DNA of 64,000 nucleotides from Luteibacter mycovicinus (GTDB lineage: Bacteria > Pseudomonadota > Gammaproteobacteria > Xanthomonadales > Rhodanobacteraceae), in the NCBI RefSeq assembly GCF_000745235.1, contig NZ_JQNL01000001.1, positions 2,294,001 to 2,358,000 of the forward strand. Direction: 5' to 3'. Positions 28,292 to 36,691 of this stretch are shown one piece after another; the stretch's first letter is position 1, and each line of letters begins with the position of its first letter. The notes under the pieces are model-generated. The model saw nothing but the letters and a program-made list of their open reading frames with translations, searched no databases and was not told where the DNA came from. Position numbers and translations under genes: made by a program.

Positions 28292-29166
28292 GCCGGCTCT
28301 CCCTGCTTCGACAGGCGAAGCATCGCGGCGGTGACCGCGAACATGATCACGAAGAGGATGAAGGCGACGGCCGAAGCCGAGCCGAGGTTCCACCACTTGA
28401 AGCCTTCTTCGTACATCAGGTACAGCACCGATGTGGTGCTCTGCAACGGGCCACCTTCGGTCATGACATACGGCTCGGCGAACAGCTGGAAGTAACCCGA
28501 CACCGTGAGGATGCTGACCATCACCATCGTCGGTTTCAGCATCGGCAGCGTGATGTGACGGAACTGCGCCATCGCCGAGGCACCATCGATGCGTGCGGCT
28601 TCGTAGAGATCGCCGGGAATCGCCTGCAACCCCGCCATGAAGATGATCATGTTGTAGCCGAAGTTCTTCCATACGGCGAACAGGATGATCGTGGGCATGG
28701 CCCAGTGCGGATCGCCGAGCCAGTCCACCGTCGGCAGGCCGATGTTGTCGAGCACGTAGTTGATCAGGCCGTACTTCGTGTTGAACAGGTAGCGCCAGAT
28801 CACGGCGACGGCCACCACGGTCGTCACCACGGGCGCGAAGAGCGCCGTACGAAAGAACGGCTTGAACCGGGCCAGTGGCGAATTGAGCAACATCGCGGCA
28901 CCGAGCGACGCCATCAGCGACAGCGGCACGCCCACCACGACGAAGTACACGGTATGGCCCAGCGCCGACCAGAACAACGGACGCTGCAGCAGCGACCAGT
29001 AATTCTGCAAGGCGACGAAACGCAGGTTGCGGATATCGGCGAGCGCGTAGAGGTCGTAGTCAGTGACCGAAAGCACCAGCGCGGCAATCACCGGCAACAG
29101 GAAGAACAGGCCAAGCACGATCATCGCGGGCGTGATGAACAACCAGGCGGCGCGGGAGGTATTCAT
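28288..29166 (-). CDS. Sugar ABC transporter permease, MalF type (CUT1)
   Basis: A 292-residue inner-membrane permease with about six helices. It carries the EAA loop as DLYEAARIDGASAMAQFRHITLP and starts with the short cytoplasmic N-terminus usual for MalF-like subunits without an extra periplasmic domain. Its ATG overlaps the stop of the binding-protein gene (ATGA at 29166-29163) and its stop overlaps the start of the second permease. The ATPase of this importer is not encoded here. Confidence 0.92.
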   Translation of the reverse strand: MNTSRAAWLFITPAMIVLGLFFLLPVIAALVLSVTDYDLYALADIRNLRFVALQNYWSLLQRPLFWSALGHTVYFVVVGVPLSLMASLGAAMLLNSPLARFKPFFRTALFAPVVTTVVAVAVIWRYLFNTKYGLINYVLDNIGLPTVDWLGDPHWAMPTIILFAVWKNFGYNMIIFMAGLQAIPGDLYEAARIDGASAMAQFRHITLPMLKPTMVMVSILTVSGYFQLFAEPYVMTEGGPLQSTTSVLYLMYEEGFKWWNLGSASAVAFILFVIMFAVTAAMLRLSKQGEPA

Positions 29167-30455
29167 GGGCTTGCCTTGTGACCGTGGTCGAGCATCCAGC
29201 GACGTTTCTCGAGCAGACGGTCCGCACGACGGTCGATTTCCGCGGCAGCTTCATCCACGGTGATGTCGCCATGCGATGCCTGTGCGGCGACCAGCTGCAT
29301 CTCGGTGACGATGCGCTCCCACTCCGCGACGGGCGGAGTCGGCTTGGCGCGGTCGAGCTGGTCGCGGAAGGCGGCCGCCTTGTCGTCGTTCTTCAGCGCA
29401 GGAGCGTCCCACGACGAACGGCGCGGCGGCATGTCGCCGAGGATCTGGTAGAAGCGCTCCTGGATGGCCGGTCGCGAGAGAAACTCGACCAGTGCCCACG
29501 CGTCGTCCTTATGCTTCGACTGGCGGAAGATCACCAGGCTGGAACCACCGGCGTTCGAGGCGCCCGGTCCGTTCGGTCCCGGCAGGGCCACGGTCCCCCA
29601 GTCGCCCTGTTGCTCCGGCGGCAGCCGCTTGCGGAACTCGCCGATGTTCCAGGGACCAGAGAGGTAGAACGCGTAGAAGCCCTGGCCGAACGCGGCCCAC
29701 GGGTTGCCCACGCCGACATTGGTCATCATCGGCGCCTGCTGGTCCTTGAACATCGACACGTAGAAACCCAGTGCCTTTTTGAAACCGGCGCTGCGGAAGT
29801 TGCCGTAACGACCGCCATCGCGAAGCAGCGGCTCGTTCTGCTGCAGGGCCAGCGACAACAGCTGTTCGAATTCGTTGGTCGGCAACAGTACGCCATATGT
29901 CTGACCCACCGGCCGGGCCAGCTTGACCATCATCGCCTTCCACTCCGCCCAGTCACGCGGGGGGTGGTCGTAGCCGACCTTCGCCAGCAGGTCCTTGCGA
30001 TAGAACAGAAGGCGCGTATCGACATACCAGGGCACGCCGTACAGCGTGCCGTCGATGACGTTGGTCGACCAGATGGCGGGAAAGTAATCCTTCGGATCGA
30101 TCACCTTCGACGCGGCGACGCGTGCATCGAGCGGCTCGATCGCGTCCAGCGCGACCATCTCGGGCACCCAGGTGTTGCCGAGCTGGGTGAGATCCGGCGT
30201 CGAATCGCCCGCGTACGCGGTCAGCAGCTTCTGGTGCGCGGCCGTCAGCGGCAGTTGCTGCACTTCGACATGCAGACCGGGATGTTCACGCTCGAACTCG
30301 GGCAGCAGCCTGGCCACCGCTTCGCCTTCGCGACCGATGGTCCAGAACTGCAGGGTCCGTGAACCGTCTTCCGGCTTCGCGCAGCCAGCCACCGCGGCGC
30401 CAGTGAGGACCAGCGCCGCGGTCATACGTAACAGACGGGTGGCGCGCTTCACCAT
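29163..30455 (-). CDS. Sugar ABC transporter substrate-binding lipoprotein (extracellular type 1)
   Basis: A 430-residue lipoprotein that captures the sugar in the periplasm. The signal ends in the lipobox VAGC (Cys about residue 25), then TLQFWTIGREGEAVARLLPEF starts the mature SBP type 1 fold. NVIDGTLYGVPWYVDTRLLFYR is the usual hinge-region block. Start at ATG 30455 overlaps the GH144-like stop by 7 bases; earlier in-frame codons belong to a shadow. An oligosaccharide ligand is inferred from the flanking hydrolases. Confidence 0.9.
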   Translation of the reverse strand: MVKRATRLLRMTAALVLTGAAVAGCAKPEDGSRTLQFWTIGREGEAVARLLPEFEREHPGLHVEVQQLPLTAAHQKLLTAYAGDSTPDLTQLGNTWVPEMVALDAIEPLDARVAASKVIDPKDYFPAIWSTNVIDGTLYGVPWYVDTRLLFYRKDLLAKVGYDHPPRDWAEWKAMMVKLARPVGQTYGVLLPTNEFEQLLSLALQQNEPLLRDGGRYGNFRSAGFKKALGFYVSMFKDQQAPMMTNVGVGNPWAAFGQGFYAFYLSGPWNIGEFRKRLPPEQQGDWGTVALPGPNGPGASNAGGSSLVIFRQSKHKDDAWALVEFLSRPAIQERFYQILGDMPPRRSSWDAPALKNDDKAAAFRDQLDRAKPTPPVAEWERIVTEMQLVAAQASHGDITVDEAAAEIDRRADRLLEKRRWMLDHGHKASP

Positions 30456-31933
30456 AGGTTGGCGGCCGTTTCCGCATCGAGCCAGCCACCCGTAAAGCCC
30501 GCGCGCTGCAGGCCCTTGCGGATGTACGGGTTCTTTTTCATCACGCTCCACACGAAATCGCTGCGGTAGTTCTCGATCATCAGCACGATGGGACCCTGAT
30601 CGATGCCCAGGTGCACGGTGTCGGCCCAGCCGAAGCCCGGAATGATCCGGCCCGTGCGCACCTCGGTATGCGTATCGAAGGTCAGGTTGAACGCATCGAC
30701 GAAGCCGTACTTCGTGTAGATGTTCGCGCCGTACTTCTTCTTCATTTCTTCGAGCGCGGGGATCACGATTTCCGGCGCGAACGCGATCGAGCCACCCGCC
30801 GCCGTGGGCACGATGGTGCCGTCGTCGGAGATGTAATCGAGTCCCGCACCACGCGCGGTGTAGCCCTGGTAGGTCCGCTCGCGGTCGCCCTGCTTGATGA
30901 TCAGGCCGCCGGGACCGTTACTGGCCGTGAGGCCCCAGACGTTCTTGCCGTAACCGTTCCAGCCGCCCGGGTTGGCGACGGCATACGCCTGCTGCGAGTA
31001 AGTCGCGCGACGGCTGTTCTCGAAATAATCCATATCGTGCGAACGGCCCCAGGCATCGCGGATGCCGCGGAAGTCCACCCACGTGTGACTGTACTGGTGA
31101 CCGAACATCGGTGCGAAGTTGAGGAAGGTCTGCCCGTGGAATTTACCCCAGGTCTTGTCGTACGTCTTCGTCCAGGCCTGCCACGCATCGTCGCCCACCG
31201 GGTGCGTCGGTGAGCCCAGCGCGAGGATATAGACCAGCATGCCTTCGTTGTACCCGGCCCAGTCGTGCGGAATCATCTTGCCGCCCGGCGTCCAGCCCAT
31301 GCTGATCAGCGCGCCGTGGTTCTGTGCCCACGGCCATTCCACGCGCCGGTAGATCGCATCGGCGAGATCGCGGATTTCCTTCTCCTTCGCGTCGTCGCGA
31401 TCGAAGTAGCTCTGTGCGAACAGCACGCCGCCGAGCAGCAGCGTCGTGTCCACCGTCGACACTTCGACCCAGCGCGCCTCGCGCTTGCCCGTCTCCATGT
31501 TCAGGAAGTGATAGAAGAATCCGTGGAAGCCGGTAGCTTCGTCTTCGCTGTCGTTCTGCGGCGCATCGTTGAAGAAGCGCAGCGTGGCCAGCGTGCGGTC
31601 GATCGCCTGGTCCCGCGTGATGTAGCCGCGCTCGACGCCGACACCGTACGCCGTCAGGCCGAAACCGACCGAGGCGATGGAGGCGAACGACTGCGTGGGG
31701 TAGTGATCGGGAACCAGCCCGTTAGTCGGATTGCCGCTGTCCCAGAACCACTGAAAGGTGCGCTTCTCGAGGTCGGCGACCATCGGCGGAACGGGGTGCA
31801 GATCTTTCAGGCTAGCGACGGAGGGGGTGTGCTTGACCTTCATCGGTGCGTTCTGCGCCATGGCGAACGGGGCTGCCAGGGCGAGCAGTGCGCCCAGTGC
31901 GAGGGAAAGACGCTTGAACTTGGTGGCTTGCAT
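30449..31933 (-). CDS. Glucoamylase-family glycoside hydrolase, GH144-like (possible endo-beta-1,2-glucanase)
   Basis: A 494-residue exported enzyme, first gene of the operon. Signal peptide ends near AMAQN. The body matches the glycoamylase-like (alpha/alpha)6 family: FQWFWDSGNPTNGLVPDHYP, FSYNEG-like NEGMLVYILALGSPTHPV, FGHQYSHTWVDFRGIRDAWG and NPGGWNGYGKNVWGLTASNG. Known members of this family (GH144) are endo-beta-1,2-glucanases, so beta-1,2-glucan is the best guess for the substrate; beta-1,3 or alpha-glucans are not excluded. A perfect LacI-type operator lies 20 bases upstream of the ATG. Confidence 0.82.
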   Translation of the reverse strand: MQATKFKRLSLALGALLALAAPFAMAQNAPMKVKHTPSVASLKDLHPVPPMVADLEKRTFQWFWDSGNPTNGLVPDHYPTQSFASIASVGFGLTAYGVGVERGYITRDQAIDRTLATLRFFNDAPQNDSEDEATGFHGFFYHFLNMETGKREARWVEVSTVDTTLLLGGVLFAQSYFDRDDAKEKEIRDLADAIYRRVEWPWAQNHGALISMGWTPGGKMIPHDWAGYNEGMLVYILALGSPTHPVGDDAWQAWTKTYDKTWGKFHGQTFLNFAPMFGHQYSHTWVDFRGIRDAWGRSHDMDYFENSRRATYSQQAYAVANPGGWNGYGKNVWGLTASNGPGGLIIKQGDRERTYQGYTARGAGLDYISDDGTIVPTAAGGSIAFAPEIVIPALEEMKKKYGANIYTKYGFVDAFNLTFDTHTEVRTGRIIPGFGWADTVHLGIDQGPIVLMIENYRSDFVWSVMKKNPYIRKGLQRAGFTGGWLDAETAANLW

Positions 31934-31952
31934 GACGTGGATCCTTTCGCGC

Positions 31953-31964
31953 GTAAACGTTTAC
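31953..31964. promoter_or_regulatory. LacI-type operator upstream of the GH144-like gene
   Basis: GTAAACGTTTAC is a perfect palindrome (extends to CGTAAACGTTTACG), 20 bases upstream of the glucanase ATG. The central AACGTT is the classic LacI/PurR family half-site pair. Three related sites occur at 35121, 36414 and 36551, all near promoters of this locus, which makes the LacI protein encoded at 35344-36363 the likely binder. Confidence 0.8.
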
Positions 31965-32011
31965 GGCCGCGAGGCAAATAAAAGTCCCGAAGGACTGTTT
32001 CTCGCCGGAAC

Positions 32012-32045
32012 AAAAGAACGCCCGCGGGGAGACTCGCGGGCGCCA
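32012..32045 (-). terminator. Rho-independent terminator after the TonB receptor
   Basis: On the minus strand, CGCCCGCG (32042-32035) and CGCGGGCG (32026-32019) form an 8-bp stem with an 8-base loop, followed by TTCTTTTG. It lies 40-70 bases after the receptor stop and upstream of the glucanase promoter, so the receptor and the hydrolase operon are probably separate transcripts. Confidence 0.75.
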
Positions 32046-32050
32046 AAGTA

Positions 32051-32078
32051 TGGCGCATCCGGAGGTCCGGATGCGCCA
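32051..32078 (-). repeat. Perfect 12-bp inverted repeat before the terminator
   Basis: TGGCGCATCCGG and CCGGATGCGCCA (32051-32062 and 32067-32078) with a 4-base loop form a perfect hairpin 7 bases after the receptor stop. It has no T-run of its own and stands in tandem with the terminator at 32012-32045. It may protect the 3' end of the receptor mRNA. Confidence 0.7.
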
Positions 32079-32084
32079 GGTGGA

Positions 32085-35000
32085 TCAGAACTTCAGGCCG
32101 ACGGTGAAGCGGGCGGTACGCGGAAGGTAAACGATGTTGCCCTTCTTGTTGTACGTGACCGGGTTGCTGTTCATGACGCCGTCGGCACCCCAGTTGACGT
32201 TGTAGTCGGCGTAGTTGGCCCAGTTGAAGACGTTCAGCACGTCGAAGCGTGCATAGATCTTCGTGTCACCGCTGATGATGAAATCCTTGGTCAGCTGAAG
32301 ATCGATATCGCGGTAACCCCAGATGTCGCCACCGACCAGGAACTTCTGGCCGCTTGGCGTCGCGGAGGTGGGGACGCAACCGGAGCCGTTGGCCTCGAGC
32401 TGGCCGTAGCAGGCCGAGTCGTTCTTCGGCAACGGCGTGGCGAGCGTCAGCTTCAGCGAACCACTGATGCCCCACGGCAGATCGAGCGCGCCCGTCGCGA
32501 CGAAGCGGTGCTTGGACACGGCGTTGGACGTGATGTACGGATAGTCGCCGATCGTCGCTTCGTCGAACGAGTAGTGCTCGTTGATGTCACGGTTCTGCTT
32601 GGCGTGCGAGAAGGTGTACGCGAAGCTCGTGCTCCAGCCGGATTCCTTCGTGTACGGCTTCTGCGCCGACAGCAGGACCTGCGTGGTACGCGTCTGGATG
32701 CCATTGTCGCCCAGGATCAGGCCGCCGACGTTGGGGATCGGATAGTTCCACGGCTGGCTCTTGTCCTGCCAGAACGCACCGTTCGGATAACGGTTACCCA
32801 GCGTGAAGGCGAAGCCGTCCTTGCTGAGCACGCGGGTGACAGTGGCATCGGTCAGCCAGTCGCCCACGGTGTTCGACATGCCCAGGCTGTACTGGTCGGA
32901 GTACGGTGCCTTCAGCTTGTTGTTCAGCAGGTCGACTTCCTGGCCGGAGTTGCCGCCGACGAGGTAGTTCTGCAGAACATTCTGGCCACCGAGGAAGGCC
33001 GGGTTCCACGGTACGCAGGTGGACGACGCCGTATCGCAGGGGTGGCTTGGAATGTTGAAGCGAAGCGTGGTCTGCGGCAGCGACTGCTTGGTGACTTCCG
33101 TCTGCAGGTAGTCATAGAGGTTACGGTCATACGCGCGACCGGCACCGCCGTGGATCACGTGCTCTTCGTCACCGAAGAGGTCGTAAGAGAAGCCCAGACG
33201 CGGCTGCCACTGACCCTTGAAGGAGTGACGGTTGTTGCCGTTGCTGATGTAGTTATTGAGGTTGACGCCACCCGCGGCTAGCGAGTCCGCATAGGTCTGG
33301 CCCGGCAGTGCGCCCGCATACGGGTTCTGCGAGTTCAGTGCGTCGATCACGCGCTGCGAGGTGACGAAGTTGGTGTACGAAGGGTTGACCTCGTAATCCC
33401 AGCGAACACCGAGGTTCAGCGTCAGGTGGTCGTTGACCGACCAGTCGTCCTGGGCGAACACGCCGTACTGGCGCGTGTGGGTCTTGGCCACGCCATCCGA
33501 ACCCGGCAGGTTGGACGCGTAGAACACCTGCCACGGCTCAGCCGACACGCCGGTCGGGTTGACGTCGTAGAAGAATTGCGGGCTCTGCGCGGCTGCGTCG
33601 GCGGCCTTCAGTTCGATGGACTTGAACTTGTAACCGAGCTTGACGACATGGTCGCCTTGCCATTCCAGGTCATTGAAGGTGAAGGTATCCGACACCATCG
33701 GACCTTCCTGGCTCTTGTTCTGCGTCGAACGCGGGTCAGCCGAACCGGTGGTGATGATGGTCGGGTTGTTGACGTCCGGCTGCCACGAGTACGTATAGCC
33801 GTTGCCCGCGAACAGCGGGTTCGCCTGGATGTACGCGTTCTCGTAAGAGAAGATCAGCTCGTTGTACCAGCTGTCGGCGCTATGCGCCCATTTGAAGATC
33901 GCACGCGTGTCGTGGTTTTCATTGTTGACGCCGGCCGACGGGGTCGTGCCGGTACCGATGCCCGAGATCTGCGTTTCGCGACGTACCTGGGTGCTCACCT
34001 CGATACGATCGCGGTCGGTCAGTTCCCAGTCGATCTTGCCGAAATACAGCTTCTCGTCGAAGTTCAGGTTGGCCGAGCCGAGTTCCGACTGCACGCTGGC
34101 CGGCAGCAGGGTCGACACGTCACCCGCGTAGTTAACGCTGTTGGGCACGACCGAGATCGGCGTGTCGAACTTCTTCTGCTCGAAAGCGATGAAGAAGTGC
34201 ATCTTGTCCTTGATGATCGGTCCGCCGAGCGCGAAGCCGTACTCCTTCGATTCGGAGTCGACCTTGCCCGACGTCTTCTCGATCGGGGTGCGGTTGCGGA
34301 ATGCGTCGTTCGTATAGGTGCCGAAGACTTCGCCGTGGAACTCGTTGGTGCCCGACTTGGTTTCCGCTGTGATCGCCGCCGACGAGACCTGGTCGTACTC
34401 GGCCTTGTAGTTCGAGGTGATGACCTTGTACTCGCCGATCGCCAGCTGCGGGAACGGATTGCCCTGGCTGTTGTTCTGGCCGGAGACGCCGCCTTCCTTC
34501 ACGTAGCTCTTCTGGCTCACACCGTCGATGTAGACGTTGGTGGAGCTGTTGTTCATCGCACCGCCACGCAGCGAGGTGTTGCCCTTGGCATCGACGCTGA
34601 AGACCATGCCCGGCACGGTATCGGCGAACTCGAGGAAGTTACGCGACGCCTGCGGGATGGTGGCGATCTGATGTAGCGAAATCGTGCCGCCGACTTCCGG
34701 GGTCTTCACTTCCTGGATGGTGGAAGCGGACACCGAGACACCTTCCATTTTGGTGGCATTGGCGGTGGTCACGGCCGCACCCTGCCCGGCCGGGGCGGCG
34801 AGGTTGAGAGTAGCCGTCGAAGCGACTGTCAGGGTGACATTCTGCTCGGTGCCCGGGCCGGCATCGACCTGGTACGAAGCCGGTGGCAGGCCGTTGATGG
34901 TGTACGAACCATCGGCGCCGGCCGTCGCGTGACGGGTCAGGCCCGTCTGCGGGTTGAATACGGTGACGTTCGCACCCGGCGTGGCCTTGCCGCGCAGGGT

Positions 35001-35108
35001 CGCGTTGGCGCTCTGCGCCATGACCATGGTCGGCGCGATGGCCGTGGCGACGGCGGCGGCGATGACGCTGACCAGCAACTTCTTCTTCAAATGCATCGAG
35101 GCCTTCAT
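32085..35108 (-). CDS. Oar-like TonB-dependent receptor with carboxypeptidase-regulatory-like N-domain
   Basis: A 1007-residue outer-membrane receptor, probably the entry gate for the locus's glycan. Signal peptide ends VMAQS; residues about 33-100 form a CarboxypepD_reg-like beta domain (VTVFNPQTGLTRHATAGADGS); the plug carries FLEFADTVPGMVFSVDAKGN and TNVYIDGVSQKSYV; the barrel ends ARFTVGLKF with the C-terminal Phe needed for assembly. The ATG at 35108 has GAGAGGGGAAAC upstream. A LacI-type operator sits 12 bases upstream of that ATG. It ends in tandem hairpins. Confidence 0.88.
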   Translation of the reverse strand: MKASMHLKKKLLVSVIAAAVATAIAPTMVMAQSANATLRGKATPGANVTVFNPQTGLTRHATAGADGSYTINGLPPASYQVDAGPGTEQNVTLTVASTATLNLAAPAGQGAAVTTANATKMEGVSVSASTIQEVKTPEVGGTISLHQIATIPQASRNFLEFADTVPGMVFSVDAKGNTSLRGGAMNNSSTNVYIDGVSQKSYVKEGGVSGQNNSQGNPFPQLAIGEYKVITSNYKAEYDQVSSAAITAETKSGTNEFHGEVFGTYTNDAFRNRTPIEKTSGKVDSESKEYGFALGGPIIKDKMHFFIAFEQKKFDTPISVVPNSVNYAGDVSTLLPASVQSELGSANLNFDEKLYFGKIDWELTDRDRIEVSTQVRRETQISGIGTGTTPSAGVNNENHDTRAIFKWAHSADSWYNELIFSYENAYIQANPLFAGNGYTYSWQPDVNNPTIITTGSADPRSTQNKSQEGPMVSDTFTFNDLEWQGDHVVKLGYKFKSIELKAADAAAQSPQFFYDVNPTGVSAEPWQVFYASNLPGSDGVAKTHTRQYGVFAQDDWSVNDHLTLNLGVRWDYEVNPSYTNFVTSQRVIDALNSQNPYAGALPGQTYADSLAAGGVNLNNYISNGNNRHSFKGQWQPRLGFSYDLFGDEEHVIHGGAGRAYDRNLYDYLQTEVTKQSLPQTTLRFNIPSHPCDTASSTCVPWNPAFLGGQNVLQNYLVGGNSGQEVDLLNNKLKAPYSDQYSLGMSNTVGDWLTDATVTRVLSKDGFAFTLGNRYPNGAFWQDKSQPWNYPIPNVGGLILGDNGIQTRTTQVLLSAQKPYTKESGWSTSFAYTFSHAKQNRDINEHYSFDEATIGDYPYITSNAVSKHRFVATGALDLPWGISGSLKLTLATPLPKNDSACYGQLEANGSGCVPTSATPSGQKFLVGGDIWGYRDIDLQLTKDFIISGDTKIYARFDVLNVFNWANYADYNVNWGADGVMNSNPVTYNKKGNIVYLPRTARFTVGLKF

Positions 35109-35120
35109 GTTTCCCCTCTC

Positions 35121-35132
35121 CCAAACGTTTTG
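35121..35132. promoter_or_regulatory. LacI-type operator upstream of the TonB receptor
   Basis: CCAAACGTTTTG, with the AAACGTTT core, lies 12 bases upstream of the receptor ATG, just before its ribosome-binding site. Its position could block transcription or early elongation. It differs from the perfect site at 31953 at both ends. Confidence 0.68.
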
Positions 35133-35343
35133 TGTGTGTTGTTCCGGCCCGGCAGGGCGCTTTTCACGGGGTCGACGTTGATGTCGTGACGCGGTGGTCG
35201 TGCCACTTTTCTTCGTTGAGAGCGTTCTGCCCCCGTGTGGGCGCCCGTTCCGCATGGCGGACCGGTGGATGTGCGCAAGTCCTGTGTGTCGCCGTCCTGG
35301 TAAACCAGCCACGGCCCGGCAAGCCGTGTTGCGTCAGGGCCGG

Positions 35344-36363
35344 TCAGGCCCGTCGTCTTACCGTGTCGTTGCCGCCACACGAGGCGCGCACGACAAGTTC
35401 GGTGCCGACGACGCTCGGCTCAGGCGTGGCGTCATCGGGTGATTCGATCATTCCGGCAAGACGGCCGAGCGCGGCTTCGCCGAGTTCGGCGATCCGGATG
35501 CGCACGGTGGTCAGCGGCGGCGAGACATAACGCGCCATCGGGATATCGTCGAAGCCGGCCACCGCGATGTCTTCGGGCGTGCGTACCCTGGCTTCGGCCA
35601 GGGCGGACAGGCAGCCGATCGCCATCATGTCGTTGGCGGCGAAGATCGCGTCGGGGCGCGGCACCATCGCAAGCGCCTGCTTACCGGCGCGATAGCCGGA
35701 TTCCTCAGTGAAGTCGCCGGGCAGGATCGACGCACGATCGCCGAGGCCGGCGGCTTCGAGCGCGGTGCGATAACCACGGCAGCGTTCCTGCACGTCGTGG
35801 TTCACCTCGGGTCCCGCGATGAACACGATGCGCTTGCGACCCAGCCCGAGCAGGTGCTCGACCATGGCGCGGGCACCACCGAAATCGTCGACGTCGAGGG
35901 ACGCCTGGCGCTCCGAGCGGACGTGGCTGTTGATCAGCACCGTCGGCACGATCACGGGAAGGTTTTCGTCGAGGAAGGCTTCATCGGCGTGCGGGGACAT
36001 CACCAGCAGGCCGTCGACCCGGCCCTGCATGGAACGCAGGGCGATGGCGGCTTCGGTGGAGTCGCCGTGGGAACTGGAGACCAGCAGATAAAGGCCACGG
36101 GCGCGTGCGGCGAGATCGATGCCGCGGATCAGTTCGGACCAGAACGCACCGTGCAGATCGGGAAGCAGTGCACCGATGGTCTGGGTGCGACGGGTGATCA
36201 GGCTGCGGGCGCCGCTGTGCGGCACGTAACGCAGGCGTGCGGCCACATCGCGGATCCGCTTCTGCGTTTCCGCCGTGACGCCGCCGTGTCCGTTGAGGGC
36301 GCGAGATACCGAGGCCACCGATACGTTGGCCATTCTCGCGACGTCTTTGATCGTCACACTCAC
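35344..36363 (-). CDS. LacI family transcriptional regulator
   Basis: A 339-residue repressor. The N-terminal helix-turn-helix and hinge helix are clear: TIKDVARMANVSVASVSRALNG, then RYVPHSGARSLITRRTQTIG. The effector domain is periplasmic-binding-protein-like and presumably senses a sugar released by the hydrolases. The start is GTG at 36363, matching the family N-terminus, with AAAGGG 11 bases upstream. Sites at 36414 and 36551 upstream of the gene suggest autoregulation; sites at 31953 and 35121 suggest control of the glucanase operon and the receptor. Confidence 0.93.
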   Translation of the reverse strand: MSVTIKDVARMANVSVASVSRALNGHGGVTAETQKRIRDVAARLRYVPHSGARSLITRRTQTIGALLPDLHGAFWSELIRGIDLAARARGLYLLVSSSHGDSTEAAIALRSMQGRVDGLLVMSPHADEAFLDENLPVIVPTVLINSHVRSERQASLDVDDFGGARAMVEHLLGLGRKRIVFIAGPEVNHDVQERCRGYRTALEAAGLGDRASILPGDFTEESGYRAGKQALAMVPRPDAIFAANDMMAIGCLSALAEARVRTPEDIAVAGFDDIPMARYVSPPLTTVRIRIAELGEAALGRLAGMIESPDDATPEPSVVGTELVVRASCGGNDTVRRRA

Positions 36364-36413
36364 GTGGTTATCGCCCTTTACCCCTGCCCCTCCCGGGGCT
36401 GACGGCGCGGAAC

Positions 36414-36425
36414 GTAAACGTTTTC
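36414..36425. promoter_or_regulatory. LacI-type operator upstream of the lacI gene (proximal)
   Basis: GTAAACGTTTTC, 51 bases upstream of the lacI GTG start. It shares the GTAAACGTTT core with the sites at 31953 and 36551. Position fits autorepression. Confidence 0.7.
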
Positions 36426-36550
36426 ATAGGAGCTTGTAAAGCGTGCGAAATCAACCGCTTGCTGCACTGCGGTACGAAATGATGTGAAGTGCGATACCAC
36501 TTGGAGAAGACCACCAAAAAAGCGCATACGGTCAGTGGCTTGAGTGGTAT

Positions 36551-36562
36551 GTAAACGTTTGC
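36551..36562. promoter_or_regulatory. LacI-type operator upstream of the lacI gene (distal)
   Basis: GTAAACGTTTGC lies 137 bases from the proximal site, about 13 helical turns, a spacing that would allow looping between two bound dimers. No gene on the plus strand starts just downstream, so it most likely serves lacI. Confidence 0.65.
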
Positions 36563-36691
36563 GGCGGTGCAGCAGCGGTGTGCGAGCTTTGCAGCACGAA
36601 CGTTAATAACTGTCGTGCTCAGTAACGCGCGTTACGTGGAAATGCCGACGTTTCGAAAGTCCCTGCGACTCTTGCGGCCGCAAGGCGACGC

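Larger units (their letters stand above)
36364..36691. other. 328-base intergenic region with two LacI-type operators
   Basis: No convincing gene: the short open frames here run into the PepSY gene as shadows. The region has lower GC than its neighbours. It holds the operators at 36414 and 36551, and an 8-base inverted repeat ATACCACT (36494-36501) / AGTGGTAT (36543-36550) whose right arm abuts the second operator. Confidence 0.6.
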
